NCBI GenBank assembly: GCA_958298945.1
Contig: OY282606.1
Span: 26,571,740 to 26,635,739 of the forward strand
Source of the DNA: Atherix ibis
Taxonomy: Eukaryota > Arthropoda > Insecta > Diptera > Athericidae
DNA: 64,000 nucleotides
Reading direction: 5' to 3'
Under the pieces are notes generated by a model, which searched no databases, was not told the DNA's origin, and saw only the letters and a program-made list of their open reading frames with translations. Position 1 is the first letter of the stretch. The number at the start of each line of letters is the position of its first letter. The position numbers were made by a program, and so were the translations under genes. Shown here one piece after another: positions 35,863-48,220 of the stretch.

Positions 35863-37239
35863 TATAGCTTAGATAAAAATCATTAAGTTCAGGCTAAAAA
35901 ATACAGTATCAAAGAAATGAATGCCAGATAACGTCTGTACAATCATTTTATAATTAGTTAATTAGCTTTTAAAAACCAAATGGCATGTTTTTTTCTAAAA
36001 GAAAATTTTATTAATTAGAATTTATTAGAAAAAAATTTTATACTTACTGCATTTTAGTTACCAAACTACAAAATGGATAACTCGGTAGTACAATAATATT
36101 AAATACGTTTCAGTATTTAATTAGTCAATATTGCAATTAATCCCCAAATTTATCAGAAATTTGATATATTTTGAAATAAATATTTTTATGGATTTTCTCC
36201 AAATAATACTTTTTATAAATTTATCTCCAATTGACGATAACCTGCACTGATTCTTGACAATTGCCTTAAGAACTCGCAATGAATATTTCACGTTCATGTC
36301 AGTTCCTTGTTTGCTCGATTATAAAATACAGCACTAGTGTTTGTTTTGAAAGGGGGAGTAGGGGTTTGTTGGTTTATATACACGAACATAAGCCTACAGA
36401 AAAATGCCCAACAACTTCTTCCTACGCGATGTTTTCACACGAGCACTTTTGCCATGACAGCAAACAGCAAAAGGCGAACCGCAAACACGGAATGTCGAGT
36501 GCATTCAATGCATATTTAAACAATTTAAAATAAATAATAATAAATCTTTGGTGTTTTGTTTGTTGTTCTATGTTGTTTGCTGTTTGATGCCAACGCAATC
36601 ATCCACCACACAAACCTAGATCAACCATACGAAATGATATGCAATCGAGTTCACTTGCGTTATTATTAAGCGGCATCGAGAAGGTGATATTTTTACATAA
36701 TCAGACAGAAAGGTTATCTATCCAATAGACAAGTAGTACGTGGGTTTTCCTTTTTACAAACAGGTGAATACCATAGAATGAATATCTTTTATCATTTTTG
36801 AAATCCACCATTGAATGTGCAAAAGAAATCCTTTGAATCGTCTGCATTCAGTAAAATTGACAAAAAAGTAAAATTGAACTAGTTTGAATTATAAATACTC
36901 GAATATATCCAGACAGGACATGACAGGTCGCTTAAGACCTCTTAACAACAACTTTTTTAGTGTCAGATTTATTTATAGGCCGGTCTACACTTTTAAGAAA
37001 AAAAATTATAATAAATAAAATGTTTGCCGCTATTTTTTTTGTAATTTTTAATTTTATATTTTATGATCAATGTGATCCTTAAGTTTAATTTTTTTCACTT
37101 CAAATTTTATGTTATCTTACAAATTTAAGGGTTATCTATTTTATGGTCATATTATTTACCATTAAAAATATAAATATTTGTGATAATAATTATTAAGCCA
37201 AAAATAATATTATTTTATGTTGAGGATTATTAAATCACC
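35863..37239. other. AT-rich DNA; one unassigned small open frame
   Basis: 36279-36533 (plus) is an 84-codon frame from an ATG (MNISRSCQFLVCSIIKYS), less AT-rich than its surroundings and followed directly by AATAAATAATAATAAA, which could act as a poly(A) signal. No domain is recognised and a real gene is doubtful. An R1 landmark variant is near 36054. Confidence 0.25.
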
Positions 37240-37790
37240 AAAAAAGGCGACCAAATTGTCAGGCTTCGAATGCTTATTTTTCTTCAGAGATGAGACTTAG
37301 TGGATTACTCGATAAAAAAGTGGCTATATATGGGGCTCTGAGAACTCACAAATAACTTTACAGAAGCCACAAAAAGTGATCTGGGGCGCATTTTCATCTA
37401 AAAGTACACAACAATACAAATTTTGGCTTTATTTCGTATAAATATCCGAAAATAAGTAATTTTAATATTTGGTGTAGTAAATTATCCTAAAAAATCGTTT
37501 AATTTATAGACTTATGGTAAAAAATGGATTTTAGTAAATAATTTTCAAACTTTATAGCATTTAAAAATCAACATTGTTAAATTACAGCCTCAAATGTGGA
37601 AGAATTCATTAAAAATTACCCCAAAAGGATTAGGTCCTGTTAGAAATCTCCTGATGATTATATAATTAATTAAAGATTTAATTATATAATTACTTACTTT
37701 ATTTAATTTAATAAAATAAAAACTTTATCATTTAAAGTGTATTTTATTAAACTTTTCTTGCCAAAGCACAAATTCGATAATAAGAAAATT
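37240..37790 (+). repeat. R1 dispersed repeat copy
   Basis: It has the R1 order of landmarks: TTCTTCAGAGATGAGACTTA, GGCTCTGAGAACTCACAAAT, GAAGCCACAAAAAGTG, CATTTAAAAATCAACATTG, CCAAAAGGATTAGGTCCTG and CCAAAGCACAAATTCGATAA. The first landmarks resemble the SDE region of a Tc1/mariner transposase, but no frame is open. Confidence 0.6.
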
Positions 37791-40168
37791 TTTAAGTGAA
37801 AGTTTCACTTTATCAGAAAAACATATTTTTTATCGAACAATAAATTCGAATACAAATTCAAATAAATAATTCCAATCATATAGGAAGAGAAATTATGTTC
37901 AAATAATTCTTCAAATTATTAAAGAGTAGAAAATATTATTTTTCTTTCTGGTGAAATTTTTTAGAAAATTTCATTTTCTTAATTTCCCATTTTGATGACT
38001 GAATGAACCTCAAGAAAAATTGCTTTGCAATTTATATTCTCGATACTTGCAAAATACCATCAATATGGGGCTCTTTAATGGATACCACCGTGGAGAGAGT
38101 ATGCAGTCAAATTTATTCTTCGTAATTTCAAATCTTAAATCTGAAATGACACATTTTCAATTCGTAATAAATTGGCAGACGTCGCTTTCACTGCAACTCA
38201 TTCTTCAATTTCAACGTTCATATTGTACTAATGTGAAGGTAATACCAAGAAGAAGAAGAAAAAAAACATGAAAAAAAATTGGTGAAAAAATACCAAATTA
38301 TCTTATATAAAAAGTTTTTCTAATTTCGGACACCACGCAAAATGGCGAACAATTTTTATTTGAATCACTCACGTCTACATATTTGGCCGCCCACAATGTC
38401 AGGGATAGGAAAGTTTTTTAAATCGAAAAAACCCCAAGCCATCAAATCATTTAATAGTATAACTATACTTTTATTTGGTAAAAAATTTACAAATAACCAT
38501 AAATGCTAAAAACTTGTAATGTACACGTAAAAAGAAAATTATTTCGGAAACTTCCAAGTTTGTGATTGAGATAGTCTGAAAAGGTTACTCAAAAACCCAA
38601 ATGGCATTTTATTGAATATTTTGAATATTTATTAAACTGAAAAATTTACTTTAACAAAATAAAAATAACTTCACAAGTACCACAGAACAGTGTCAACAAA
38701 AATTTTAATTATACGAATAAAGTGCCCATAATTATGCACATTCATTAACTTAACTGCATGTCGTCTTAAAAATGCATTTAATTTCTTCAACAAATAATTT
38801 GAGTGGTTTTGAGAAAAATACTTTTCAAAAGTACAAATGAATTTTAAACGATATTAATTAATATGCATAGTTTTGAATATCCTTAAATGGAAAAATGAGA
38901 AGGTTTTAAATCCATTTCGAAATTATTTTGAATTTTGAAAAAAACAACTTTTCACTGCAGGTAACTTTTTATTTGGCATAATTGAAAATTGCCATTACTT
39001 GAAAACAATTTTTTAGGATTCCGATTAAAAAGCTTCAAAGAAAACGTTTAACATCAATATATGAAAATGTAAGATATTCTTTGAGGTAAATTTTATCTTT
39101 TTTTTCAAGTTGTCTTCATCCAATCGCCAAAGGGTATAATATGAAGAATATCAAATTCGCATTAAATTGAATATTAACGTTTTAAATCGCACCTTCATTT
39201 TATTGTACTTACTTCCTAGGTGTAGAAGTCAGCTCTAGGCATGCAATTAAATGATGTATTATGAATGATTATAATATGAATGGTGTAAAAGACTGGATGT
39301 TCATTCAGAATCCGAACTGCAAAATCGTATACTAAAAGTGTCAATATTCCCAGAACTTATTTCTTTCACTTGTTCCCATCACAAACTGAATGTTTGCTAA
39401 TCACGCAATTTCTACGTTAGCACATCAATTGTACTATAGTGACAGGTAACCGGTATTAGGAAAATTCCATAATATCTTCTTCAAATTGATTAAATCATAA
39501 TTTATCGGAATAGATAATGGTTTTTTTTTCCTATTATAAATCTTTTAAGAACTAATAAAATTTAACTATTGCATCAGTAGAAAAAAAATTACTTCTTGTC
39601 AAATTTTCAATGATCAGTTAATAAAGATGTTTTTAGTTTTTAAAAGTTCAGTTACTTACATGAAAATTGCACCACACTAAATATTGAATATTTCAAAATA
39701 TTTTAAGTACTTTCGATTAGCTACTAAAAAAGCTATTAAATATAATAAAAAAAGTTATGAGACTCTAGCATCACTAAGAATTATCAGATAATGGTGCTAT
39801 TCTTTCCTAGACGTGCAGTTCCAGTTTCAATCCTGTACCATACCTAGGTAACCCTATAGATCCTATAGTGATAAGTGAAATTTAGAGCCAGGATGCGCCA
39901 TCAACTCACTCACAGAATGTTTTAATATCGAAAACTGATGAAAATGTGGAACAAGTGGGGGCTCTTCTAAGTCAGGGCTTCATATTTTTTGGCAACCCAA
40001 TTTTTATAGAGAAGTCCTTGAAAGGCTTAGAAGTGGTTGTTTATTTTATATAAGATATTGCAGATGATACTTGAATGCTCTGGGGCAAGCTCCCCAGTAA
40101 AAAATTTTATTCCACAAAAAAAAATTGCTTAATCATCGGACAATCCTTTAAAATTTACAAATGACTGT
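37791..40168. other. AT-rich DNA; donor-like copy of a templated insertion at 39016-39118; R1 from 39770
   Basis: 39016-39118 (CCGATTAAAAAGCTTCAAAG and onward) is nearly identical to a 95-bp insert inside the mariner at 45394-45488. 39770-40168 follows the R1 5' part (ATGCGCCATCAACTC, AAAACTGATGAAAATGTGGA) and runs into the 226-bp tandem array. The 38020-38271 frame (MLCNLYSRYLQNTINM) has no recognisable domain. Confidence 0.45.
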
Positions 40169-42876
40169 GGAGAAGCCATTGTATCCGTAAAAAGTAACTA
40201 TTTTGGCTTGAAAGTTTCATTACATCCTGCATCTCATAGAAAATAAAAAGAGGAGAGACTGTTATCGTAAATTTGTCTACTGAAAACCGAAGGCTTTTTT
40301 AGCCTCAACTTGAAGGTTTTAATCTCCATATGTGGTTTTAATAAGATCATGACAACACGACAATTTCCAGGACGATTAATTTCGATATTTGGAGAAGCCA
40401 TTGTATCCGCAAAAAGTAACTATTTTGGCTTGAAAGTTTCATTACACCCTGTATCTCGTAGAAAATAAAAAAAAGGAGAGACTTTTATCATAAATTCGTC
40501 TACTGAAAACCGAAGGCTTTTTTAGCCTCAACTTGAAGGTTTTAATCTGAACCATATGTGGTTTTAATAAGATCATGACAACACGACAATTTCCAGGACG
40601 ATTAATTTCGATATTTGGAGAAGCCATTGTATCCGCAAAAAGTAACTATTTTGGCTTGAAAGTTTCATTACACCCTGTATCTCGTAGAAAATAAAAAAAA
40701 GGAGAGACTTTTATCATAAATTCGTCTACTGAAAACCGAAGGCTTTTTTAACCTCAACTTGAAGGTTTTAATCTGAACCATATGTGGTTTTAATAAGATC
40801 ATGACAACACGACAATTTCCAGGACGATTAATTTCGATATTTGGAGAAGCCATTGTATCCGCAAAAAGTAACTATTTTGGCTTGAAAGTTTCATTACACC
40901 CTGTATCTCGTAGAAAATAAAAAAAAGGAGAGACTTTTATCATAAATTCGTCTACTGAAAACCGAAGGCTTTTTTAGCCTCAACTTGAAGGTTTTAATCT
41001 GAACCATATGTGGTTTTAATAAGATCATGACAACACGACAATTTCCAGGACGATTAATTTCGATATTTGGAGAAGCCATTGTATCCGCAAAAAGTAACTA
41101 TTTTGGCTTGAAAGTTTCATTACACCCTGTATCTCGTAGAAAATAAAAAAAAGGAGAGACTTTTATCATAAATTCGTCTACTGAAAACCGAAGGCTTTTT
41201 GAACCTCAACTTGAAGGTTTTAATCTGAACCATATGTGGTTTTAATAAGATCATGACAACACGACAATTTCCAGGACGATTAATTTCGATATTTGGAGAA
41301 GCCATTGTATCCGCAAAAAGTAACTATTTTGGCTTGAAAGTTTCATTACACCCTGTATCTCGTAGAAAATAAAAAAAAGGAGAGACTTTTATCGTAAATT
41401 CGTCTACTGAAAACCGAAGGCTTTTTTAGCCTCAACTTGAAGGTTTTAATCTGAACCATATGTGGTTTTAATAAGATCATGACAACACGACAATTTCCAG
41501 GACGATTAATTTCGATATTTGGAGAAGCCATTGTATCCGCAAAAAGTAACTATTTTGGCTTGAAAGTTTCATTACACCCTGTATCTCGTAGAAAATAAAA
41601 AAAAGGAGAGACTTTTATCATAAATTCGTCTACTGAAAACCGAAGGCTTTTTTAACCTCAACTTGAAGGTTTTAATCTGAACCATATGTGGTTTTAATAA
41701 GATCATGACAACACGACAATTTCCAGGACGATTAATTTCGATATTTGGAGAAGCCATTGTATCCGCAAAAAGTAACTATTTTGGCTTGAAAGTTTCATTA
41801 CACCCTGTATCTCGTAGAAAATAAAAAAAAGGAGAGACTTTTATCGTAAATTCGTCTACTGAAAACCGAAGGCTTTTTTAGCCTCAACTTGAAGGTTTTA
41901 ATCTGAACCATATGTGGTTTTAATAAGATCATGACAACACGACAATTTCCAGGACGATTAATTTCGATATTTGGAGAAGCCATTGTATCCGCAAAAAGTA
42001 ACTATTTTGGCTTGAAAGTTTCATTACACCCTGTATCTCGTAGAAAATAAAAAAAAGGAGAGACTTTTATCATAAATTCGTCTACTGAAAACCGAAGGCT
42101 TTTTTAACCTCAACTTGAAGGTTTTAATCTGAACCATATGTGGTTTTAATAAGATCATGACAACACGACAATTTCCAGGACGATTAATTTCGATATTTGG
42201 AGAAGCCATTGTATCCGCAAAAAGTAACTATTTTGGCTTGAAAGTTTCATTACACCCTGTATCTCGTAGAAAATAAAAAAAAGGAGAGACTTTTATCATA
42301 AATTCGTCTACTGAAAACCGAAGGCTTTTTTAGCCTCAACTTGAAGGTTTTAATCTGAACCATATGTGGTTTTAATAAGATCATGACAACACGACAATTT
42401 CCAGGACGATTAATTTCGATATTTGGAGAAGCCATTGTATCCGCAAAAAGTAACTATTTTGGCTTGAAAGTTTCATTACACCCTGTATCTCGTAGAAAAT
42501 AAAAAAAAGGAGAGACTTTTATCATAAATTCGTCTACTGAAAACCGAAGGCTTTTTTAACCTCAACTTGAAGGTTTTAATCTGAACCATATGTGGTTTTA
42601 ATAAGATCATGACAACACGACAATTTCCAGGACGATTAATTTCGATATTTGGAGAAGCCATTGTATCCGCAAAAAGTAACTATTTTGGCTTGAAAGTTTC
42701 ATTACACCCTGTATCTCGTAGAAAATAAAAAAAAGGAGAGACTTTTATCATAAATTCGTCTACTGAAAACCGAAGGCTTTTTTAACCTCAACTTGAAGGT
42801 TTTAATCTGAACCATATGTGGTTTTAATAAGATCATGACAACACGACAATTTCCAGGACGATTAATTTCGATATTT
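40169..42876. repeat. tandem array: 12 copies of a ~226-bp unit
   Basis: Counting from GGAGAAGCCATTGTATCC at 40169, the first unit is 222 bp and more diverged; the next eleven are 226 bp each and nearly identical, ending at GATATTTG near 42876. Each unit has a 61-codon minus-strand frame, which is an artefact of repetition. The plus strand, read ATGTGGTTTTAAT...TTTCCAGGACGATTAATTTC, gives MWF then FPGRLIS, the section between the second and third catalytic motifs of a D,D41D-like transposase. The array therefore derives from a fragment of the R1 relic on which it sits. Copies differ by a few substitutions that alternate between neighbours. Confidence 0.95.
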
Positions 42877-44949
42877 GTTAATATCAATTTACTACTAAGA
42901 CAAATTGATGTTAATTTTTAACGGTTAATTTTTTTCTTCTATAAAACGATGCAAAAATTATTTTTAAGCAGCTAATCCCAAAATTTTTAAGCATTTTAAT
43001 ATCAATAATTACCTAAAAAAAGATCGAATCCTACAAGAAGTTGTGTAACAGCCGTTTGAATAATCTTATATTTTATTCATTACTTTAAAAGTTCAGTTAA
43101 TTTTAAGAAATAATATTTTTATTGAAATCTGAATTTAAATTCTGGCTTATTCAGTGTCACTTTTTAAAGCTTAAATTGGATAAACCTTTACTTAATTTTA
43201 TTCAAAAGTGTTTCAGAACCAATAAAAACAACTCTAATGCAATATGCCTTTTTATTTAGAAGTAAAACTAAAATCTATTTGGAGAGAGTAAATTTTACTA
43301 TTTAAAAAAAAATAGGAGACAGTAAAATATCATTTCTACATCAAAATAAAAACAAATTACATTACGAATGACCTAATTTTTAGCTCACCTCAATTAAGTA
43401 TGAGCAAAATTTACTTTCCTCAGCGCAATACTTGGTTGAACGATTATTAAAAGTAAAAATAATAATAAAAAAAATTATGTTAAATTCATTTTAGATTCAC
43501 CTTAAATTGTTTACAAGACCCCTACAACATGGATCGATATAAGAACACATTTCATTTTAAGTTGTCTTATTGGAAAGTTAGTTAATGTTTAGGATAATTA
43601 AGATAGTTGATGGAAAAAAAAAGATAATAAAATACGAGACAAAGTTGAATATATTTAAAAGAAATTTTTTGGAGAAAACTTGATGTACCGAACACTTGTT
43701 TGGTATTCATGAAATTCTTGTTACTCCTGGAAAATAATTAGACATCAACTTTAAACAATACCGGTCGGTACTGGTGATTTTTACTCGTAACAAATTGTGA
43801 AATTTTGAAATCGTGCAGCGCAATAAGAAAAAATTTAGAGATCATATCCATTTTACTAGAATGGATGTTGTACGTCTTTAACACCATGCCATCATCAATC
43901 TTTGAATAAATAGAAAATACTTTGGCAGCAAACCAAAACTGTCTAAAAATCATCAACAAGGCGAGAAAACGAAGCAGAAGTCTGAGCACAACCACAACCC
44001 AATCTAACTAGTTGAATTTTTTCGAGGGCTTTCATTGCTCGCACTGTCATTTTTCTCCATTTTCACATAGAAAATTGATCAAACCTGCTATTTTTCTAAT
44101 CTTTAGACTACGGCTTATAAATATACAAAATTTGTTTATTTTTATCGAAAATCTTTACGAAACTTTCAAATCTGCTGATTATCACTTAACGTCTTGAAAA
44201 ATTGAAATATTCTACCATCACTTATAGGCTCGTCCCAGAAGTATTTGCAATATAAACAATTCAATGAATTAACGCACAAACAATACACGGAAATGGAAAA
44301 TGGGAAATTTATATTTAATGGTGGATTCACCAAAAAAACTGATCGTATTTTCTTTCGAAATTTACGGATTAATATTCGACGAGTAAAGAACCGTCATCGG
44401 ATCAATTTGGTATTTATACCTAAAAAAAAAGCTATCAAAATTGTGTTTTAGAAAGTAAAATTAAATAAAGTGTTTTTAAAATTTAGATTTAATTATTAAA
44501 TGTAAAATTTTTTATGGGGCGTCTCGTGACCTTCTGGCAGGACTTGATCCTTTTAAGGTAAGTTTTAATGAGTTTTTCACACTGTAATTTGGCCATTTCT
44601 TAGTAGATGTGGGATTTTAAATGCTCTAAGGCTTGAAAATTAGTCCTACAAGAAAAATCTAATAGCGTCAAATTACACGATCTTGAAGGCCAATTGACAT
44701 CGTCCTAGAAATTTTCGCACAATAAAATTGAAATTTTTTGGAGTTGTGTGGCTTGTGGAGCCCTTTTTTTGAAACCACATATAGTTTAGATTAAAGTTCA
44801 GGACTTATCTTATGGCCATATCACTCAGAATCGAAAGTAACGTTCTCTTCTTCTTCATTTTTAAAATAAAATTAAGAGTAAAACTAACACCAAACAGTCA
44901 ATTTTTATTTGAAAAATCGCTTCCTCAAAGTGACTTGTGAATTTTTAAA
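42877..44949. repeat. R1 traces on both strands, AT-rich, no gene
   Basis: 42900-43230 continues the R1 core (ATCGAATCCTACAAGAAGTT, CTTAAATTGGATAAACC). 44500-44780 is a minus-strand R1 copy (CTTCTGGCAGGACTTGATCC). The frames at 43738-43995 (minus) and 44245-44451 (plus) do not start with ATG and have no recognisable domain. Confidence 0.45.
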
Positions 44950-45983
44950 ACGTATCACGCATTTTGTATTTTTTTTTCAAAAATTATTTATTTCTTCATA
45001 AATATCCAATTTGTCCCCATCAAAGTAATCCCCATCAGATATTATACACTTGTGCCAACGTTTTTTTCAATTCTCGAAGCACTTCAAAAAATCATTATTT
45101 GTGAACTTGTTCAGCTCCTCCTTCAATGCCGTCTTTATCTCCTCAATCGTAGCGTAGCGTCATCCTTTCATGGGGCTCTGCAGTTTCGGGAATAAGAAAA
45201 AGTCACAGGGGCCAGATCTGGGGAATACGGTAGCTGTGGTATTATTTGTGTGTTTTGTTTGGTCAAAAATCGCAAAAGCCAATTTTTGTTCTTCCACAAA
45301 TACGGGCGTTTCTGGCGGATTTCCTTGCGCAACTTGCGCATAACTTGCAGGTAATATTCCTTATTGACCATTCTACCCTCTGGCAAGAACTCAAGATTTC
45401 GATTAAAAAGCTTCAAAGAAAACGTTTAACATCAATATGTGAAAATGTAAGATATTCTTTCAGGTAATCTTTTTTTCCAAGTTGTCTTCTTGCGCATAAC
45501 TTGCAGGTCATATTCCTTATTGACCATTCTACCCTCTGGCAAGAACTCATGATGCACCACGCCTCTGCAATCGAACAAAACTGTAATCAAAATCTTCACT
45601 CGGCCGTCCGGCATGCTTTTCATCGTTCACATCTTTTCGGCCCTCTGAGAATATTTTGTACCACCGATAAACGTTGCTTCGGCCCACCTTCACCATATGC
45701 AACAGTCAACATTCAGAATGCGTCCGCGCAATTAATTTTGTTTTTCATACAAAATTTGATACAGATTCTTTGATCCATTTTTTGAAATAGGCAAAAATCG
45801 AAGACGAGCTAAAACACGTGCAAGCAAAGTAGCTGTCAAAAATTAACTGAATATTCAAAATGGCCGAACTTTTCAGCATAAGTGAGAGATATGAGTACCA
45901 ACTTAACACCACAAAAAATCGAAAATCAAATATACGTAACCCACGGAAATTCAAACTTCGCGATACTTTTTGAACAGACCTCG
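44950..45983 (-). mobile_element. family-E mariner copy 4, with templated insertion
   Basis: Minus orientation. The 5' terminus (ACTTTTTGAACAGACCTCG) ends at 45983 and is followed by TA; the 3' terminus near 44950 is eroded (GTATCACGCATTTTGTA). It keeps the start region (ATGGATCAAAGAATCTGT, inverse at 45758-45778). Inside, a 61-bp segment is present twice (45333-45393 and 45489-45549), separated by a 95-bp foreign insert matching 39016-39118. Confidence 0.85.
45010..45778 (-). pseudogene. family-E transposase copy 4, broken
   Basis: It starts MDQRICIKFCMKNKINCADA. After KACRTAE most of the HTH and the first catalytic motif are deleted, and the sequence continues with ILITVLFDCRGVVHHEFLPE. 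The duplicated segment repeats the HEFLPEGRMVNKEYYLQV region on both sides of the foreign insert. The HHDN motif is also lost, while YSPDLAPVTF marks a frame-shifted third motif. Not functional. Confidence 0.85.
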
Positions 45984-47549
45984 TATATGCCAATTTTCCT
46001 CTTATTGACGTTACCACCGAACGAGAAATAATCCAAATTACCAACTTTATAAGCCTTTTTTTATAATTAATTGATTTTTTAAGTTTACTAAACATTTTTG
46101 TTAGCTCTTATCATGCCTTTGATTTAAATTTCAATAATGCTGCCATATGAAACAGCATTAAAAATGTGAAAATATATTGGCAGTACTACGAATAGCAGTT
46201 GAAATCCAAGTACAACTTTATTATTAAATCAGTGGATTTTTAAATGTTTTGTTTTTTAAATATTAATTTTTCTTCTCAAGACCATTTGTTTAATTATTTA
46301 GAGTAAACCAATGCGTACCTTGGAGTAATAATAATGATGACAAAAATATTAAAACTTCTTCGTACTGGTAATAAAATTCAAAAACATTTTGTTGTGTTAG
46401 AATTAACAAATTTTTGTTTGGGTGTGTACCAAGCAGAATATTTACACTCTTGGCAAAACTGGGACAAGTTAATTGGATTTGATTGCAGTTTGAAGAGCAA
46501 ATAAGTGACAAACGGTTTATGTGAAAAAATTGATTTTCTATTAATTTTAAATGGCTGAGTAAGCATAGTGACTTTGGTTACTGCATTATCATCGTTCCAT
46601 GTACGAAAACTCGTATAGTTAACACTTTTATGAGATGTTTTCAAGATTCGGCTGCACCCAGTTCTAGGCTAAATCGATTCAATCTTTGCGCAAATATTTT
46701 GTGTTCATTCAGAAGCGCAAAAATGGCATGAAAGCTGAACTGTCCGGACTGTGATAACTAACATCGATGATGTGAATAGTACAACGGCCGTTGCGATAAT
46801 GAAGAGGAGACTGAAACGAAGATGAAGATGCCCAGCAAATGTGCCAATAGTCACATGGTGTACGGGTACTAACTAGTCATCTCTTATATTACCTGTCTAA
46901 CTGTAAAATAACATTCACCTGGTTTTTTCTTCATGTTTTGGATTATTTACTCTTTGAAAGGTCTTACGCCATAGTCTGAGGTATTCAAGTCTGTATTATT
47001 TGTGCTCATCACTATTATCCGGCGTATTAAGTTCAAACGTTAATTGTATTTCTTACCTGCTTAATCATGCGGGCTTAAAGAATTTTTTATACCAAATCAA
47101 CGGTACGTCTACATGCTAATTTATACCGATGAGGAAGTGTGCTAAAAAAAAATTCTACAAAATAAACTTCAATCGACGAATAGTCTCACAATCTTTAATG
47201 AACATTGTTCGACCTAAAACTATTTTCTTATTTTCATTCGGAAAATAGAAAACAATCAACAATAGAATTATCACAAACCGTTTGACTTTTCTCAAGTTTC
47301 TTTTTCTCATACACATATGCTCAGACTCAGTAAGAAGATAAGTAATTTTTGCCAAGATTCTCCCGAAATTACTTAAGAATTTACGAACGTTTAAAATTTG
47401 ATTCCCCATAAAAAATATTTTTTATTTATTTAAGAAATATATTATCTAGCATATTTTTGATTAAGTTTAAGCTTTGCCATTTTTTTTTATTTAAATTATT
47501 TAACTACCAAAAAAATCAAATTAAAACTTAGAAACTTTCTACAAAATTG
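45984..47549. other. AT-rich DNA, no supported gene
   Basis: 46640-46900 is less AT-rich but full of stops. Short minus-strand frames at 46290-46644 and 47155-47409 have no recognisable domain. Nothing else is seen. Confidence 0.45.
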
Positions 47550-48220
47550 GTGGTTTTATCATAACCACGTTTTTATAGAATTCGAATAAAGATTCCTTAA
47601 GTGAAGAGCCTCATTTCTTGTTCGATGAGGCTATAAAAACCCTCAAGGAACTATGGGGAAGTCATTATATTTTCCAAAAATGACTGTTGAGTGTGCATTT
47701 TAGTGTGAGGAATCATTGACTCACATTTATTTGGTAATTCTGAGTACTATGGCTTTAAAAGATTTTAATTTCAATTATATGTGCTTTGAGCAAGATGGTG
47801 CCACAATTCACATAACTATGATAAATTAAGCCGAAACGTTCGCAGGAAACATGGCTTCAAGATTTGTTGATGTAAATGTTCCTCTAAAATCATGCGATTG
47901 GAGTTTTTCTTATAAAATTATGTAAATAATTATATTTAGGCAAACAATTTTAAACTTTAAAGCTTTTAAAATCAAACAACTGTTATGTAATGGTGAAATT
48001 ACAGCCCAAAAAAGTGATAAAAAGTCATCAAAAATTAGCTCAAAAGGATTAATTCCTTCAAGAAATTTTATGCCAACTGTTCTAAACTTTTTATATATAT
48101 TATATAATGGCAAAGTGTTAGTAATAGTGCTTAAAAATTGTTTGATTAAAATCTAAATTAAAAATATATTTTCTCTAGCTTTACTCTCTAGAATAAAGCT
48201 TGGATACTTATTAATGGTTA
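47550..48220 (+). repeat. R1 copy retaining a D,D41D transposase trace
   Basis: 47790-47915 reads CFEQDGATIHITMIN, then VDVNVPLKSCDWSF, the second and third catalytic regions of a D,D41D transposase (compare WFQQDGATCHT and DVNWPPRSCDLTP). It is directly followed by the R1 core (CAAAAGGATTAATTCCTTCA) and a landmark near 48185. This copy best connects R1 to its parent transposon. Confidence 0.6.

Noticed and set aside
36279..36533. 84-codon ATG frame followed by a poly(A)-like signal
   Set aside because: No domain recognised and no promoter or splice evidence; kept only as a note in the gap entry.
40442..42887. Eleven near-identical 61-codon minus-strand frames that look like a gene family
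   Set aside because: They repeat at exactly 226 bp as part of the tandem array, and the opposite strand holds the transposase-derived reading. No independent evidence of coding.
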